DNA of 27,600 bases. It comes from a virus. The notes below the pieces were generated by a model. The model saw only the letters and a list, made by a program, of their open reading frames with translations. It was not told the DNA's origin and did not search any database. Made by a program: the position numbers and the translations under genes. Positions 1-7,537 of this stretch are shown here, one piece after another (position 1 is the first letter of the stretch; each line of letters opens with the position of its first letter). The stretch lies in IMG/VR virus record IMGVR_UViG_3300020395_000080, positions 1 to 27,600 of that record. One strand, 5' to 3'.

Positions 1-1463
1 GCTGCTTTAAAGCCTTTAGATCGGAGAGAAGTGTTACCAAAGTTTGAGTTCGAGTTGGTAATCGAGAGGTCTCCTCCACTGTCAGAGAAGAAATGATCTC
101 CGAATCCGACTGCGAACACAGAGACGACTTGGATGAAAGCGTCGTTTGATGCTTTGATGTGTCGATGTCTCCATCCCTTTCGGTATTGTGCGAGTCCATT
201 AATGTGAGCACCAGATCCCGCAGCCTGGGGTTCATATGCTCCAGTAGTTTGGTTGTATAAGACGAATGCTCTGTCATCTTTCTGAAGTGATATGCCAGTA
301 AACTGGGCAACAACCATTGACTTGAAACCTGTTGCTTGACTACCGTCAGCATGCATACCATTTATACCCCACACTGATCTTAGAGAACAGTTAAAGACAT
401 ATGGCGAAGCAGAGTCAACTGTATCAATCTCGACCTTGACTAGTACGTTGCTACCTAGTGCATTACCTGATGGCTCAGCAGACATCTGGTAAGTAAATTG
501 GTTACCCTGTGCGGACGTTACTAGGAAACTACCATTGTATAGCAGAGCGTCTTGGTCAGTAGGACCAGTAACTCCCGATACGTTAACAGCAACACCAACA
601 GAGAAACCGTGGTTCTTGGGGTTACCAAGTTCATCCACGGTAAATGCTGTTGCAGTTTGACCATTCCTTATAATCTGTGATACTGCAAATTCATCAGATA
701 TAGGACCAACGATTCTATTCTCTTCAATCCTTGGTTGCATTTGGTCTTGATTTATAATACCTGAGGTATCAGGGATAACTGCGTATCCTTTTGATATCTT
801 CTGATAATATAATTCTAAGTCTTCTACATTAGCAAACTCAAAACAAGTAATCTTATGATGTGAGAAGTTTGGTGCAATTTGTGATAGGTCATCCCTATAA
901 TATACACCTGTGTTGTCACCATCAAAGAATGACATCTGCCAGAAATAGCATCCACCAGTTAGTTTGAATATAGCAGACTCAACTGGTTCGTTAGCAGCAG
1001 TTATACCAAGTGATCCTTGTACTGTTGGATATGGTACAAATTTAGGTACAATCTTAGTTCTTCTGAGGTCAGATCCGATTACAGACACACCCCTTGGTGC
1101 GATAATTCCACCACGAGTTGAATTGAATTTATAAAGCTCGTTAGAGGGGGAAGTTAGGTCAAAGTTAGTATTCTCGTTAAATGGTTGAATTGCGTTATAG
1201 TCAGCAATACCTGGTCTATTATCTACCACATACTCTGATGGATAGAGGTATATACTAAATGCGTCAAATTCGTCGTTTGAAAGACCAACCCTATAAGAGA
1301 ATCTTGCTACTTCAAGGAAAGCACGTTGCAATGTCTTGAATGGACGCAATGCTGAGTTACCTCTATTGTCATATGCGTCAGACGCATCAAAGTCGTCAGG
1401 GTTGACGTATATAATACGACCAGTCCTTGACGTAATAATATTCTTTAAGCGGGTTAATGCCAT
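1..1463 (-). CDS. Virion structural protein, N-terminal 487 codons (3' end beyond the window)
   Basis: Open on the minus strand from ATG at 1461-1463 to the window edge with no stop, so the C-terminal part is missing. The N-terminus begins MALTRLKNIITSRTGRI and continues with a segment rich in NPDD, DNRGNS and RPFKTLQRAF. I recognise this as the start of a large structural protein conserved in T4-like cyanophages; no biochemical role is known to me. Further motifs include GVYYRDDLSQIAPNFSHHKI and, near the edge, RHIKASNDAFIQVVSVFAVG. It has no transmembrane segment or enzyme motif. A late-type box lies 22 nt upstream of the start and a weak AAGGAT precedes the ATG by about 8 nt. Its neighbours are fibre-like structural genes, so a place in the tail or fibre apparatus is inferred. 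Confidence 0.8.
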   Translation of the reverse strand, partial: MALTRLKNIITSRTGRIIYVNPDDFDASDAYDNRGNSALRPFKTLQRAFLEVARFSYRVGLSNDEFDAFSIYLYPSEYVVDNRPGIADYNAIQPFNENTNFDLTSPSNELYKFNSTRGGIIAPRGVSVIGSDLRRTKIVPKFVPYPTVQGSLGITAANEPVESAIFKLTGGCYFWQMSFFDGDNTGVYYRDDLSQIAPNFSHHKITCFEFANVEDLELYYQKISKGYAVIPDTSGIINQDQMQPRIEENRIVGPISDEFAVSQIIRNGQTATAFTVDELGNPKNHGFSVGVAVNVSGVTGPTDQDALLYNGSFLVTSAQGNQFTYQMSAEPSGNALGSNVLVKVEIDTVDSASPYVFNCSLRSVWGINGMHADGSQATGFKSMVVAQFTGISLQKDDRAFVLYNQTTGAYEPQAAGSGAHINGLAQYRKGWRHRHIKASNDAFIQVVSVFAVGFGDHFFSDSGGDLSITNSNSNFGNTSLRSKGFKA

Positions 1464-1484
1464 TTATTATTATCCTTGATGTAG

Positions 1485-1493
1485 TTATTTAGG
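1485..1493 (-). promoter_or_regulatory. Candidate T4-type late promoter (CCTAAATAA)
   Basis: On the minus strand the 37-nt gap between two structural genes contains CCTAAATAA, close to the T4 late consensus TATAAATA, 22 nt upstream of the ATG at 1463. The same box recurs before other tail genes in this window. Assignment is by similarity and position only. Confidence 0.5.
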
Positions 1494-1500
1494 TGCAATA

Positions 1501-3693
1501 TTAAGGTGCAGCACCACCACCGCCACCACCAGTAGCGACTTTAGTCAATTGTACCACTGGGAAGTCATCTGAGTTTGTTTCAAATCCATTAACCACATAA
1601 CTAAGATCTGCTGCACTAGAATATACAAGTAAATTCTGTCCAGGTCCAACTATAATAGAACTGTTTTTATCGGTAACATTTGCATCTATTGCTTTACCAT
1701 AGAAGAAATAATCCTCAGCATCATATATTCCTGTCTGGTCTGTATGAATACCAGTACTGATAGTTGCCACATCAAATGTTAATGCAGCACCTCCACCACC
1801 ACCTAACTGAGAGTCATTGATAGTGAGAGTATCTGATCCAGCATGACCATACCCACCATCTAATAGGGTGATAGTCGCTGCTCCAGATCCATCTACCACA
1901 ACAGTTACCTTGGTAGATGCAATGTCTCCAGACCCACCTGTTGAGTTAGGAGAAATACTTGTGTATGTACCCTGTGTCCTTGAGCCATCAGCAGCACCAA
2001 CGTTATTAAACGTTAGCATCTTACCATCTCTAACAGTGGTAATTACTCTTGTACCATTATTAAGAGTAGGAGTATCATAGAATGCATCATTAACAGCAAA
2101 TGCCTGTGACCCTTCTCCTAAAGTAACTTTAAGATGACATGACATTGGATACCATTCTTGGACATATCCATAAGGTCCTACTTCAACACCATTTGCCTCA
2201 ATAGTTTGAGTAATCTGGTTAATAGTAAATGTGTCAGCAGCAGCGAGTGCTTCACCACCAACATCATAAACATATATGTCTGTGTATGTTGGGTCTGACT
2301 GGACTGATGCTTGGAAACCAACCCCAGTTGTAGATCCAGCAGGGGAACCATCTGCATAGGAGAATAGTAAGTTGGAAGTAGTATCAGTAATTTCAACTGA
2401 AGTATATGCTCCTGCTGTACCTGCGGTACCTACCTTACTTACTCCTGCTGTATACTCAGTACCTGAGCCATTAGTACCTTCAGCATCATCTGCTGAGAAT
2501 TTCAGTGGGTAGTTACTACATGTAGCATCTGATAGGTCATACTTATATGTCCTGTCAATATTGAATGTAGGAGCATCAGCTAAAACGTGGTCAGTTGCGA
2601 CTGCACTTGTCTGTGATATACAATACTTATTGTCAATCTGAGCAGCAGCGTTACCTGGGAATCCTAGAATTGCTGTTGCGTTAGATGAGGATCCAGTTAT
2701 TGTCTCCGCTTCTGTCCAATAGTTTAAGAGATATACACCGTTATCTGTTAAAAGAGTAACAGCAACACCGTTGTTGTGGTCAACATCAGCAGTACCATAA
2801 CGACCTCTACTTACACTTAAATCATTACCGTTGACTGCATCAATGGTCATTATCTCGTTATCAACTTTGATAACACCACCACCAATGAATCCAGTAGAGT
2901 CAGCGACTGTTAGAGTTTGGTCACCAGCTGCATATGTTGCACCCTCATCAATAGTTGATGTTGTTGCAGATTCAGACCATGCATTAACCTGTGACCCTGC
3001 CACAATAGCAGCAGCAGTGGTACCAAGAGCACCTCTTGTAATAGTAAGAGTATTAGTCAGTGTATCAATACCTGAAGCATTGATAGTTACAATTTCAGCA
3101 GCAGTAACACCACCAATGGTGATATACATTCCATCTGCAAGACCAGTATTACGAGATATCTTTACGGAAGTAGCACCAGATGCTATATCTGCATATTCAA
3201 TATACATTGTAGGACCTACACTTCCTCTAAAGTTAGCAGTAAATCCAGAGGTAGAGCCTGTCAGGGTTTCTCCACCGTCGAATGTACCTGCCTGTGAGTC
3301 TGCTTGTAAAGGAGTAGAAGAAACTGGTAGGACTTTAGTGTAGTAAACAGCGATGTCAGTAGGTTTGAATACATCTAATAACTTTGCGGTTGCACCGTTA
3401 GTGGTAGTAAATGTAGTACCAGGAATAGCATTACTCATTGTAAATCCTGGGTTAAGGGTCAACTTATATGCTGATAGCGGGTTACCCTTTTGAAACTTGT
3501 ATGCGGATGAGTTTAATCCATCCAAATGTAGCACTTGGTCATAATCCCTAAGTGCAGTCCTATATGTAGCAGCACTACCTGATTGATTGCAAACATTTAA
3601 AACTGTGCTTGCTGATCTCTCCGTATTGCATCGATATAGTACTGTATTTGTGGTTGCCCCTGGTTTGTCAGCGGCTAGTCTTCCTGCTGTCAT
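1501..3693 (-). CDS. Virion structural protein with beta-rich repeats and glycine-rich tail (730 aa)
   Basis: A 730-aa protein beginning MTAGRLAADKPGATTNTVLY, a start I associate with a conserved cyanophage structural protein. The middle carries at least two copies of a beta-rich module ending in a TITRGALGT or SVSRGRYGT motif, each preceded by an I-x-G-GV/GGVIKVD-x-EI(M/V)TI stretch. Near the C-terminus is a GGYGHAGSDTLTI segment followed by LGGGGGAALTF, and the protein ends in GGGGGGAAP. Such repeats and glycine runs are typical of trimeric fibre or decoration proteins, but no adhesin domain can be named. No signal peptide or membrane segment is seen. It lies between two other structural genes, 7 nt after the upstream stop codon, so it is probably co-transcribed with the fibre-like gene at 3701-5041. 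Confidence 0.8.
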   Translation of the reverse strand: MTAGRLAADKPGATTNTVLYRCNTERSASTVLNVCNQSGSAATYRTALRDYDQVLHLDGLNSSAYKFQKGNPLSAYKLTLNPGFTMSNAIPGTTFTTTNGATAKLLDVFKPTDIAVYYTKVLPVSSTPLQADSQAGTFDGGETLTGSTSGFTANFRGSVGPTMYIEYADIASGATSVKISRNTGLADGMYITIGGVTAAEIVTINASGIDTLTNTLTITRGALGTTAAAIVAGSQVNAWSESATTSTIDEGATYAAGDQTLTVADSTGFIGGGVIKVDNEIMTIDAVNGNDLSVSRGRYGTADVDHNNGVAVTLLTDNGVYLLNYWTEAETITGSSSNATAILGFPGNAAAQIDNKYCISQTSAVATDHVLADAPTFNIDRTYKYDLSDATCSNYPLKFSADDAEGTNGSGTEYTAGVSKVGTAGTAGAYTSVEITDTTSNLLFSYADGSPAGSTTGVGFQASVQSDPTYTDIYVYDVGGEALAAADTFTINQITQTIEANGVEVGPYGYVQEWYPMSCHLKVTLGEGSQAFAVNDAFYDTPTLNNGTRVITTVRDGKMLTFNNVGAADGSRTQGTYTSISPNSTGGSGDIASTKVTVVVDGSGAATITLLDGGYGHAGSDTLTINDSQLGGGGGAALTFDVATISTGIHTDQTGIYDAEDYFFYGKAIDANVTDKNSSIIVGPGQNLLVYSSAADLSYVVNGFETNSDDFPVVQLTKVATGGGGGGAAP

Positions 3694-3700
3694 TTGTTAA

Positions 3701-5041
3701 TTACCATCCTGACATGAAATGTTGTTGTAGTCTTATCTGTCCTCCTAAGACAGGTGCTGCTAGTGCTCCACCGAAGGTAATAGCAACTTCTGAGATGTTA
3801 TTCGTAGATAACAATGTAGCATCAGCATTCGGGAATTGAATGTTTACTGCCTCAGTAATATTTGACATGTCAAATGATACTATTCCATTGACATTATCTG
3901 GGTTATTTATCTTAGCAAGCTCGAAGGTTTTATTCTTCAAAGTTTGTGTCTTTAACTCTGACACTAAGATGTTTGTACCCGAAGTATTTAAAGGTGCTTC
4001 TGGTGGGTTATCTGGGAAACCAAAGACATATGTTTGGTTATCCTCTATATTAGATAGATCTAATTGAATCTTTCTACCTAATCCATCAGCAGGGTCAGTA
4101 TCTGCAAAAACTGCTCCTTGATATACCTTATTACTTAAAATCTGTGTTGATTCAGTACCTACAATTACTGTATTCAAGTCAGGAAATACTACTGTCCTAT
4201 CCTGAGTTAGATTTGATGCATCAAATATAACAAAACGAGTTGGGTTATTCTCATCATCAGAAGGTGTATTAGAGAATGTGGGGTTAACCATATTCTTGTT
4301 GAATACATTCTGAGCTGTTATGTCATCAAGTAATGTAGATTGTGTCTGTGATGCACCAAAGTCAGGTAGTTTATATGTGTGAGAACCTGGTGATTCCCAT
4401 GCGTCAGTTTCAAACTTTGCTATCTTTGCTGTATCAGTGGTACCTGTAATCTGTAGCTCAGCATCCTTTATAAGGATAGTCTTATTAGTTAATGTCTGAA
4501 AAGTATCATTAGCAACTAATGTAGTAGATGTATTAACACCAACATTAGGTAAATCAAATCTTCTTGTACCTGACTGTGTAGAAATATTATCTACGTTAAA
4601 CTGTGCTCTCTTAGCAGGGTTTTGGTCACCTGAAAGTAAGAAGTTAACATCAGTCTGGATTATAGGTGCTGCAACTGTGAAATATCCACTACCTTGAGGT
4701 TGCATCTCTATATTAGAAGTTGCCGATGCAGTATCAATTCCCCTAATCAATAAGGTACTACTACCATCGGTATTTGCTCTTCTGCTATTGTACAAAGCAG
4801 CAGAGCCAAAAGTTAATCCAATCTCATCTATTGCAGATTGGTACACTCCTGTGTCTCGGTCTAGGTCGAAGGCTATTCCTGGGGCTGTCTGTGATCCTGC
4901 ACTCACTCCACGGAAAAGTTGATTAATCTTTGCTTTTCTATTCGGTATTAGCGGGTCAGAGATAACAATAGGCATTATAGCTTCACCAGTTACCAAATCA
5001 TTAGAGATTGTTTCTAACTGTGATATTCTTTTAGTTGCCAC
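3701..5041 (-). CDS. Tail-fibre-like structural protein with TLTNKT repeats, GTG start (446 aa)
   Basis: The reading frame starts at GTG (5039-5041); an in-frame TGA lies three codons upstream and no ATG is available, and the N-terminus MATKRISQLETIS is a common start for cyanophage fibre-like proteins. Repeated motifs are visible: TLTNKTI at 183-189, ILSNKVYQG at 301-309 and TLKNKTFE at 367-374. A second repeated element, FDxSN(L/I)T followed by a FP(D/N) turn, occurs near 273-288 and 389-405, with a variant near 327-343. Such NKT repeats are known in many phage fibre and neck-whisker-like proteins. The C-terminus QLQQHFMSGW-type ending is hydrophobic. A perfect TATAAATA box lies 28 nt upstream. 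The host target, if any, cannot be read from the sequence. Confidence 0.75.
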   Translation of the reverse strand: MATKRISQLETISNDLVTGEAIMPIVISDPLIPNRKAKINQLFRGVSAGSQTAPGIAFDLDRDTGVYQSAIDEIGLTFGSAALYNSRRANTDGSSTLLIRGIDTASATSNIEMQPQGSGYFTVAAPIIQTDVNFLLSGDQNPAKRAQFNVDNISTQSGTRRFDLPNVGVNTSTTLVANDTFQTLTNKTILIKDAELQITGTTDTAKIAKFETDAWESPGSHTYKLPDFGASQTQSTLLDDITAQNVFNKNMVNPTFSNTPSDDENNPTRFVIFDASNLTQDRTVVFPDLNTVIVGTESTQILSNKVYQGAVFADTDPADGLGRKIQLDLSNIEDNQTYVFGFPDNPPEAPLNTSGTNILVSELKTQTLKNKTFELAKINNPDNVNGIVSFDMSNITEAVNIQFPNADATLLSTNNISEVAITFGGALAAPVLGGQIRLQQHFMSGW

Positions 5042-5069
5042 TGAAATTCAAGACAATTTGCTACAGTTT

Positions 5070-5077
5070 TATTTATA
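5070..5077 (-). promoter_or_regulatory. T4-type late promoter TATAAATA
   Basis: A perfect match to the T4 late consensus on the minus strand, 28 nt upstream of the GTG start of the fibre-like gene. Position and sequence fit late transcription by sigma gp55 with gp33 and the sliding clamp. Confidence 0.65.
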
Positions 5078-5081
5078 AGGC

Positions 5082-5231
5082 TTATAACTGCCTATTTTTA
5101 TTGGTGATAATGATGCAGTCATTGGCATAATCTGCTTTCATATCTAACTCATCATCGGGATCCCAACAGAGTTCTTCGTAGAGCATATTGAGCTGCTCCA
5201 TGTCTTCGTATAGTTGATTTGGATTAGGCAT
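5082..5231 (-). CDS. Small acidic conserved hypothetical protein (49 aa)
   Basis: ATG at 5229-5231 opens a 49-aa frame beginning MPNPNQLYEDMEQLNMLYEE, followed by LCWDPDDELDMKADYANDC, with stop TAA at 5082-5084. The protein is acidic with a helical LYEDMEQLNMLYEEL stretch. I believe small proteins with an LYEELCWDPD signature occur in other cyanophages, which supports it as a real gene, but no function is known. It lies alone between the fibre-like gene and the promoter region of the plus gene at 5371. A poor sigma70-like pair (TTGGTA, 18 nt, TATTAA) can be seen about 20-60 nt upstream on the minus strand. Too short for homology-free certainty. Confidence 0.6.
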   Translation of the reverse strand: MPNPNQLYEDMEQLNMLYEELCWDPDDELDMKADYANDCIIITNKNRQL

Positions 5232-5274
5232 AAGTACGTAGGCATTTATTTTTGTTAATATCCTGATGTATTTG

Positions 5275-5304
5275 TTGATACCAACACATAAATAGTGGTA
5301 GAAT
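5275..5304 (+). promoter_or_regulatory. Candidate sigma70-type promoter (TTGATA, 18 nt, TAGAAT)
   Basis: On the plus strand TTGATA (5275-5280) and TAGAAT (5299-5304) are each 5/6 matches to the sigma70 hexamers, separated by 18 nt. A transcript would start near 5311, about 60 nt before the ATG at 5371. The spacer also contains CATAAATA (5287-5294), a late-type box, so the gene could be expressed in two phases. Confidence 0.55.
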
Positions 5305-5370
5305 TAGAGGATAACAAGATGACCTAAAAGGTATATATCATGTTTCAATTAAACTTTAATTTCAAAAACT

Positions 5371-5535
5371 ATGCATAATATAATTTCGCAAAATCAACTA
5401 GCTGAGTGGAAGCATTTCGACAATAATCGTTGCGATTTCACATCACAAGAGGAGAATATTGATGAATACTTCGCTTGTATGATAGATGCAATGAGTCCAG
5501 AAGCAAAAAGAATATGTCAAAGTCTTCTTTGCTAA
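5371..5535 (+). CDS. Small hypothetical protein on the plus strand (54 aa)
   Basis: ATG at 5371 opens a 54-aa frame: MHNIISQNQLAEWKHFDNN, then RCDFTSQEENIDEYFACMID and an end rich in AKRICQSLLC; stop TAA at 5533-5535. Four cysteines are present. No clear Shine-Dalgarno is seen. The case for a real gene is the setting: a sigma70-like promoter about 70 nt upstream and a strong hairpin terminator about 50 nt downstream bracket exactly this frame, and the surrounding minus-strand genes stop on either side. I recognise no family. The strand switch and promoter type suggest early expression, perhaps a small host-directed protein; that is inference. Confidence 0.6.
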   Translation: MHNIISQNQLAEWKHFDNNRCDFTSQEENIDEYFACMIDAMSPEAKRICQSLLC

Positions 5536-5586
5536 GAAGTCAAATGTTTTATACTTAAATCACAGGAGTTAAGCGAAACTGCATAG

Positions 5587-5615
5587 AAAAAGACCCCCTT
5601 ATGGGGGTTTTTTTT
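5587..5615. terminator. Bidirectional rho-independent terminator
   Basis: A stem of CCCCC (5594-5598) and GGGGG (5603-5607) with a 4-nt loop is flanked by an A-run on the left and eight Ts on the right, so it works in both directions. It separates the plus gene ending at 5535 from the minus operon ending at 5614; the T-run touches the minus gene's stop codon. Confidence 0.85.
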
Positions 5616-5886
5616 ATCTAATCACGATATCATCTTCGTGAAAGTCACCTGTTGGTGGTGGCACGATTGGTAAGTAAAATCCACGTGGAGTCTTTGGTTG
5701 AATTATTTGAATAGTTTCATCAAACCATCTATTCAAAGAGTCGGCCATACGACGAAATCCGTAACCAACGTAAATTTGTCCTGCGAAAACTGATACAGTG
5801 CATGCACCCCAGAAAATATAATACCATCTACTCTTCACTTGAGCTCTGAGTTTCTCCCTCTTCAGTTTCGACTTTAGTCCTGTCAT
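5614..5886 (-). CDS. Conserved small membrane protein of cyanophages (90 aa)
   Basis: The 90-aa product has a very basic N-terminus (residues 4-20, many K and R), one hydrophobic segment at about 22-41 (YYIFWGACTVSVFAGQIYVG) and a C-terminal region with P-rich PIVPPPTGDF ending in DDIVIR. This suggests a single-pass inner-membrane protein with its basic end in the cytoplasm. I associate this kind of sequence with a conserved cyanophage protein near talC, but no function is known. It is the last gene of the talC operon. Its start at 5884-5886 lies inside the preceding gene, giving a 59-nt overlap; a later Met (RMADSL) would remove the membrane segment, so the long start is preferred. The hairpin terminator follows directly. 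Confidence 0.75.
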   Translation of the reverse strand: MTGLKSKLKREKLRAQVKSRWYYIFWGACTVSVFAGQIYVGYGFRRMADSLNRWFDETIQIIQPKTPRGFYLPIVPPPTGDFHEDDIVIR

Positions 5887-5983
5887 TATCTTTATCCATT
5901 TTCCTAACTATTCTATCATAGTCTGCTGCACTGTCAAGTAGTGCCTTTTTGAGTTCGTCATAACTCCAATTAATATCTTCCAT
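5828..5983 (-). CDS. Small hypothetical protein with acidic tail (51 aa)
   Basis: The frame is open further upstream, but the Met at 5981-5983 is preferred: it gives MEDINWSYDELKKALLDSA, starts 14 nt before the stop of the upstream cupin gene (the overlap typical of this operon), and avoids a long hydrophobic extension that would lie wholly inside the cupin gene. The product is helical at its N-terminus (DELKKALLDSAADYDRIVRKM) and ends in an acidic, serine-rich tail (ETEEGETQSSSEE). It overlaps the next gene by 59 nt. No family is recognised with certainty, though a MEDINWSYDELKK start looks like a cyanophage-conserved protein. Function unknown. Confidence 0.65.
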   Translation of the reverse strand: MEDINWSYDELKKALLDSAADYDRIVRKMDKDNDRTKVETEEGETQSSSEE

Positions 5984-6437
5984 CGGTTGAAAAACTAAGT
6001 GATACTCTAGGTCCATGATTAAATGGGTGATGATAAACATAGGCAGGTATGAAGATAGCATCTCCAGGTCTTAACCTATGACATACACCAGTATCAAATT
6101 TGTATGAGGTTTCTCCTATTGCTTGTACAATAAAAACGTCCATGTCATCATTATGACGACCGAACGTATCTGATAATTTACTGAAGGAAATATAGGTATG
6201 CATACAATTCATACCTACATCCTCTATTACTGCTTCGTATATTGGCATTATATTAGGTGGGACATATTGTCCTGTGCCAACTATTACTGGGAGAATTTTA
6301 TCAGGCCATTTCTCGTTAGAATACCCCCAATCTCCATCTAATACATCTTCATCTAGTTTCTGGATTACATCATCCCATGTCACATCAGGAATGGGATAAT
6401 ATTGTTGTATAAATTCAACTCCTTCACTAGATAGCAT
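5970..6437 (-). CDS. Cupin/JmjC-like protein, possible Fe(II)/2-oxoglutarate oxygenase (155 aa)
   Basis: The product shows the JmjC/cupin pattern: H95-N-D97 (in GRHNDDMDVF), a K113, then the RPGD turn at 123-126 followed by AIFIPAYVYHHPFNHGPRVS, with H136/H137 as the likely distal metal ligand and a closing S-L-S-F-S strand. In the family these residues bind Fe(II) and 2-oxoglutarate for hydroxylation of a protein or small molecule. At 155 aa it is short, close to a minimal double-stranded beta-helix. The N-terminal 60 residues have no recognised domain. It begins 11 nt before the end of talC, so it is translated from the same mRNA. The substrate is unknown; a cupin without oxygenase activity is the alternative. 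Confidence 0.65.
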   Translation of the reverse strand: MLSSEGVEFIQQYYPIPDVTWDDVIQKLDEDVLDGDWGYSNEKWPDKILPVIVGTGQYVPPNIMPIYEAVIEDVGMNCMHTYISFSKLSDTFGRHNDDMDVFIVQAIGETSYKFDTGVCHRLRPGDAIFIPAYVYHHPFNHGPRVSLSFSTDGRY

Positions 6438-7146
6438 CTAAATCTCCACCATGTCTTACACCTGCTGCATATGCAGGTGGTTGGAAGGGTTCCCGATTAA
6501 TAGTATTCTGGACTTCTGCCCAATCAGCATCAAATAATTCTAATCCCTTATCAGTAAGCACATGCTTATATAAGTTACTGAATATTTTAGGTGGCATGGT
6601 AACAACGTGTGCACCATTCCAGAATGAGCGAGTCACCTTATATGCGTCACGAATAGATGCTGCAAGTATTTGAGTCTTTGCTCCTTGCACTCTATACACT
6701 TCACTTATTGATCTGACAACCTCCAATCCAGCCACGCTATTGTCATCCAACCTCCCAATAAAAGGAGAGACGTACGTAGCACCTGCCTTTGCAGATAAGA
6801 TAGCCTGAGCAGCATTGAATATAAGCGTAACATTAACTTTGATTCCCTCTTCTGATAGAATTTTACATGCTCCGAGTCCTTCTCTAGTGCATGGTACTTT
6901 TATTGTAGCAACGTCACCAAATTTCTTTGATAAACGTAAACCTTCCTGTAACATTTCTTCGGCATCACCCACTACCTCCATAGAGATATCTGGTACACCA
7001 ATGTCCTTTATTTCAGAATAGACATCCTCTGGATTTCTACCTGACTTCATAATAAGTGTGGGGTTAGTTGTTACCCCATCAACGAGACCTGTTGCAAACT
7101 CCCCTCTAATGATGGAAGTCTCAGCAGTATCGAGGAATATTTTCAT
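6427..7146 (-). CDS. talC: Transaldolase (TalC type, cyanophage auxiliary metabolic gene)
   Basis: A 239-aa TIM-barrel aldolase of the short TalC/fructose-6-phosphate aldolase family. It begins MKIFLDTA with D6, has the TTNPTL motif at 26-31 and the Schiff-base lysine K83 in ATIKVPCT. Residue E57 in the SMEVV strand is the Glu typical of transaldolases rather than the Gln of fructose-6-phosphate aldolase, so transfer of the dihydroxyacetone unit between sedoheptulose-7-phosphate and glyceraldehyde-3-phosphate is expected. The C-terminal 20 or so residues (from about PFQPPAYAAG) extend beyond the usual family length of about 215. Cyanophage TalC is established as a phage-encoded enzyme that favours the pentose phosphate pathway during infection. 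Its ATG overlaps the upstream stop (ATGA), and it overlaps the cupin gene by 11 nt. Reads with the CP12-like gene at 11889. Confidence 0.96.
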   Translation of the reverse strand: MKIFLDTAETSIIRGEFATGLVDGVTTNPTLIMKSGRNPEDVYSEIKDIGVPDISMEVVGDAEEMLQEGLRLSKKFGDVATIKVPCTREGLGACKILSEEGIKVNVTLIFNAAQAILSAKAGATYVSPFIGRLDDNSVAGLEVVRSISEVYRVQGAKTQILAASIRDAYKVTRSFWNGAHVVTMPPKIFSNLYKHVLTDKGLELFDADWAEVQNTINREPFQPPAYAAGVRHGGDLDAI

Positions 7147-7274
7147 TTTGATTCTTGCTTTTTAATGTATGCACGTAGCTCAGGAGTTTCATCCCACTCC
7201 CAAACTGTTTTTCGGCCTTTGGAATCTGTCTGTGTCCACGATTTTCTTATGGTTTCTGATTCACGTAGTTTCAT
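7143..7274 (-). CDS. Small basic hypothetical protein upstream of talC (43 aa)
   Basis: ATG at 7272-7274 opens a 43-aa frame beginning MKLRESETIRKSWTQTDSKG and ending in TVWEWDETPELRAYIKKQ with stop TGA at 7143-7145. The product is charged, with a predicted C-terminal helix. Both ends form ATGA overlaps: the start overlaps the stop of the 88-aa gene and the stop overlaps the talC start. This leaves no gap in the operon and is the main evidence that it is translated. No family is recognised. Confidence 0.7.
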   Translation of the reverse strand: MKLRESETIRKSWTQTDSKGRKTVWEWDETPELRAYIKKQESK

Positions 7275-7537
7275 AATAGTTTACCTCCTGGAGCCATTTC
7301 AGATAGTGCTTGAGTGACATATGCCTGTGTCCCTACTGGGTCAGGTTTAAAATCCTCAGGACTTGGGATATTTATCTCTGGATTCTCTGGGTCTCTGACT
7401 TCAGAGGCCACAGGTGAGATTAACAACACAATTCCACTAGGAGTTGTTATCTTAAGGGTATGACCCTTAGATGCTAGAGATAGAGAGAAATCTACATTCT
7501 CTGCAAATTCTTTTTGGTCTAATGCTATTATATTCAT
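7271..7537 (-). CDS. Small conserved protein, faintly Phd/YefM-like N-terminus (88 aa)
   Basis: The product starts MNIIALDQKEFAENVDFSLS and continues LASKGHTLKITTPSGIVLLI, which resembles the N-terminal fold of Phd/YefM antitoxins (a short strand, a helix with an F, a K-G turn, then a strand pair with G-x-x-V-LLI). The second half (residues 45-88) is proline-rich and ends in SEMAPGGKLL. No toxin gene is beside it. The resemblance is by eye and could be chance. The gene is coupled by ATGA overlaps to the genes on both sides. Small conserved cyanophage protein of unknown role is the safe call. Confidence 0.65.
   Translation of the reverse strand: MNIIALDQKEFAENVDFSLSLASKGHTLKITTPSGIVLLISPVASEVRDPENPEINIPSPEDFKPDPVGTQAYVTQALSEMAPGGKLL

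Noticed and set aside
2831-3343. 170-codon plus-strand frame opposite the 730-aa structural gene
   Set aside because: Shadow of the beta-rich repeat protein; no similarity to any family and no start signals.
5232-5370. A tRNA or small RNA gene in the intergenic region
   Set aside because: No cloverleaf or T-loop sequence was found; the stretch is explained by promoter and leader.
5828-6061. 77-aa version of the 51-aa gene
   Set aside because: The 26-residue extension lies wholly within the cupin gene and is unlike the rest of the protein.
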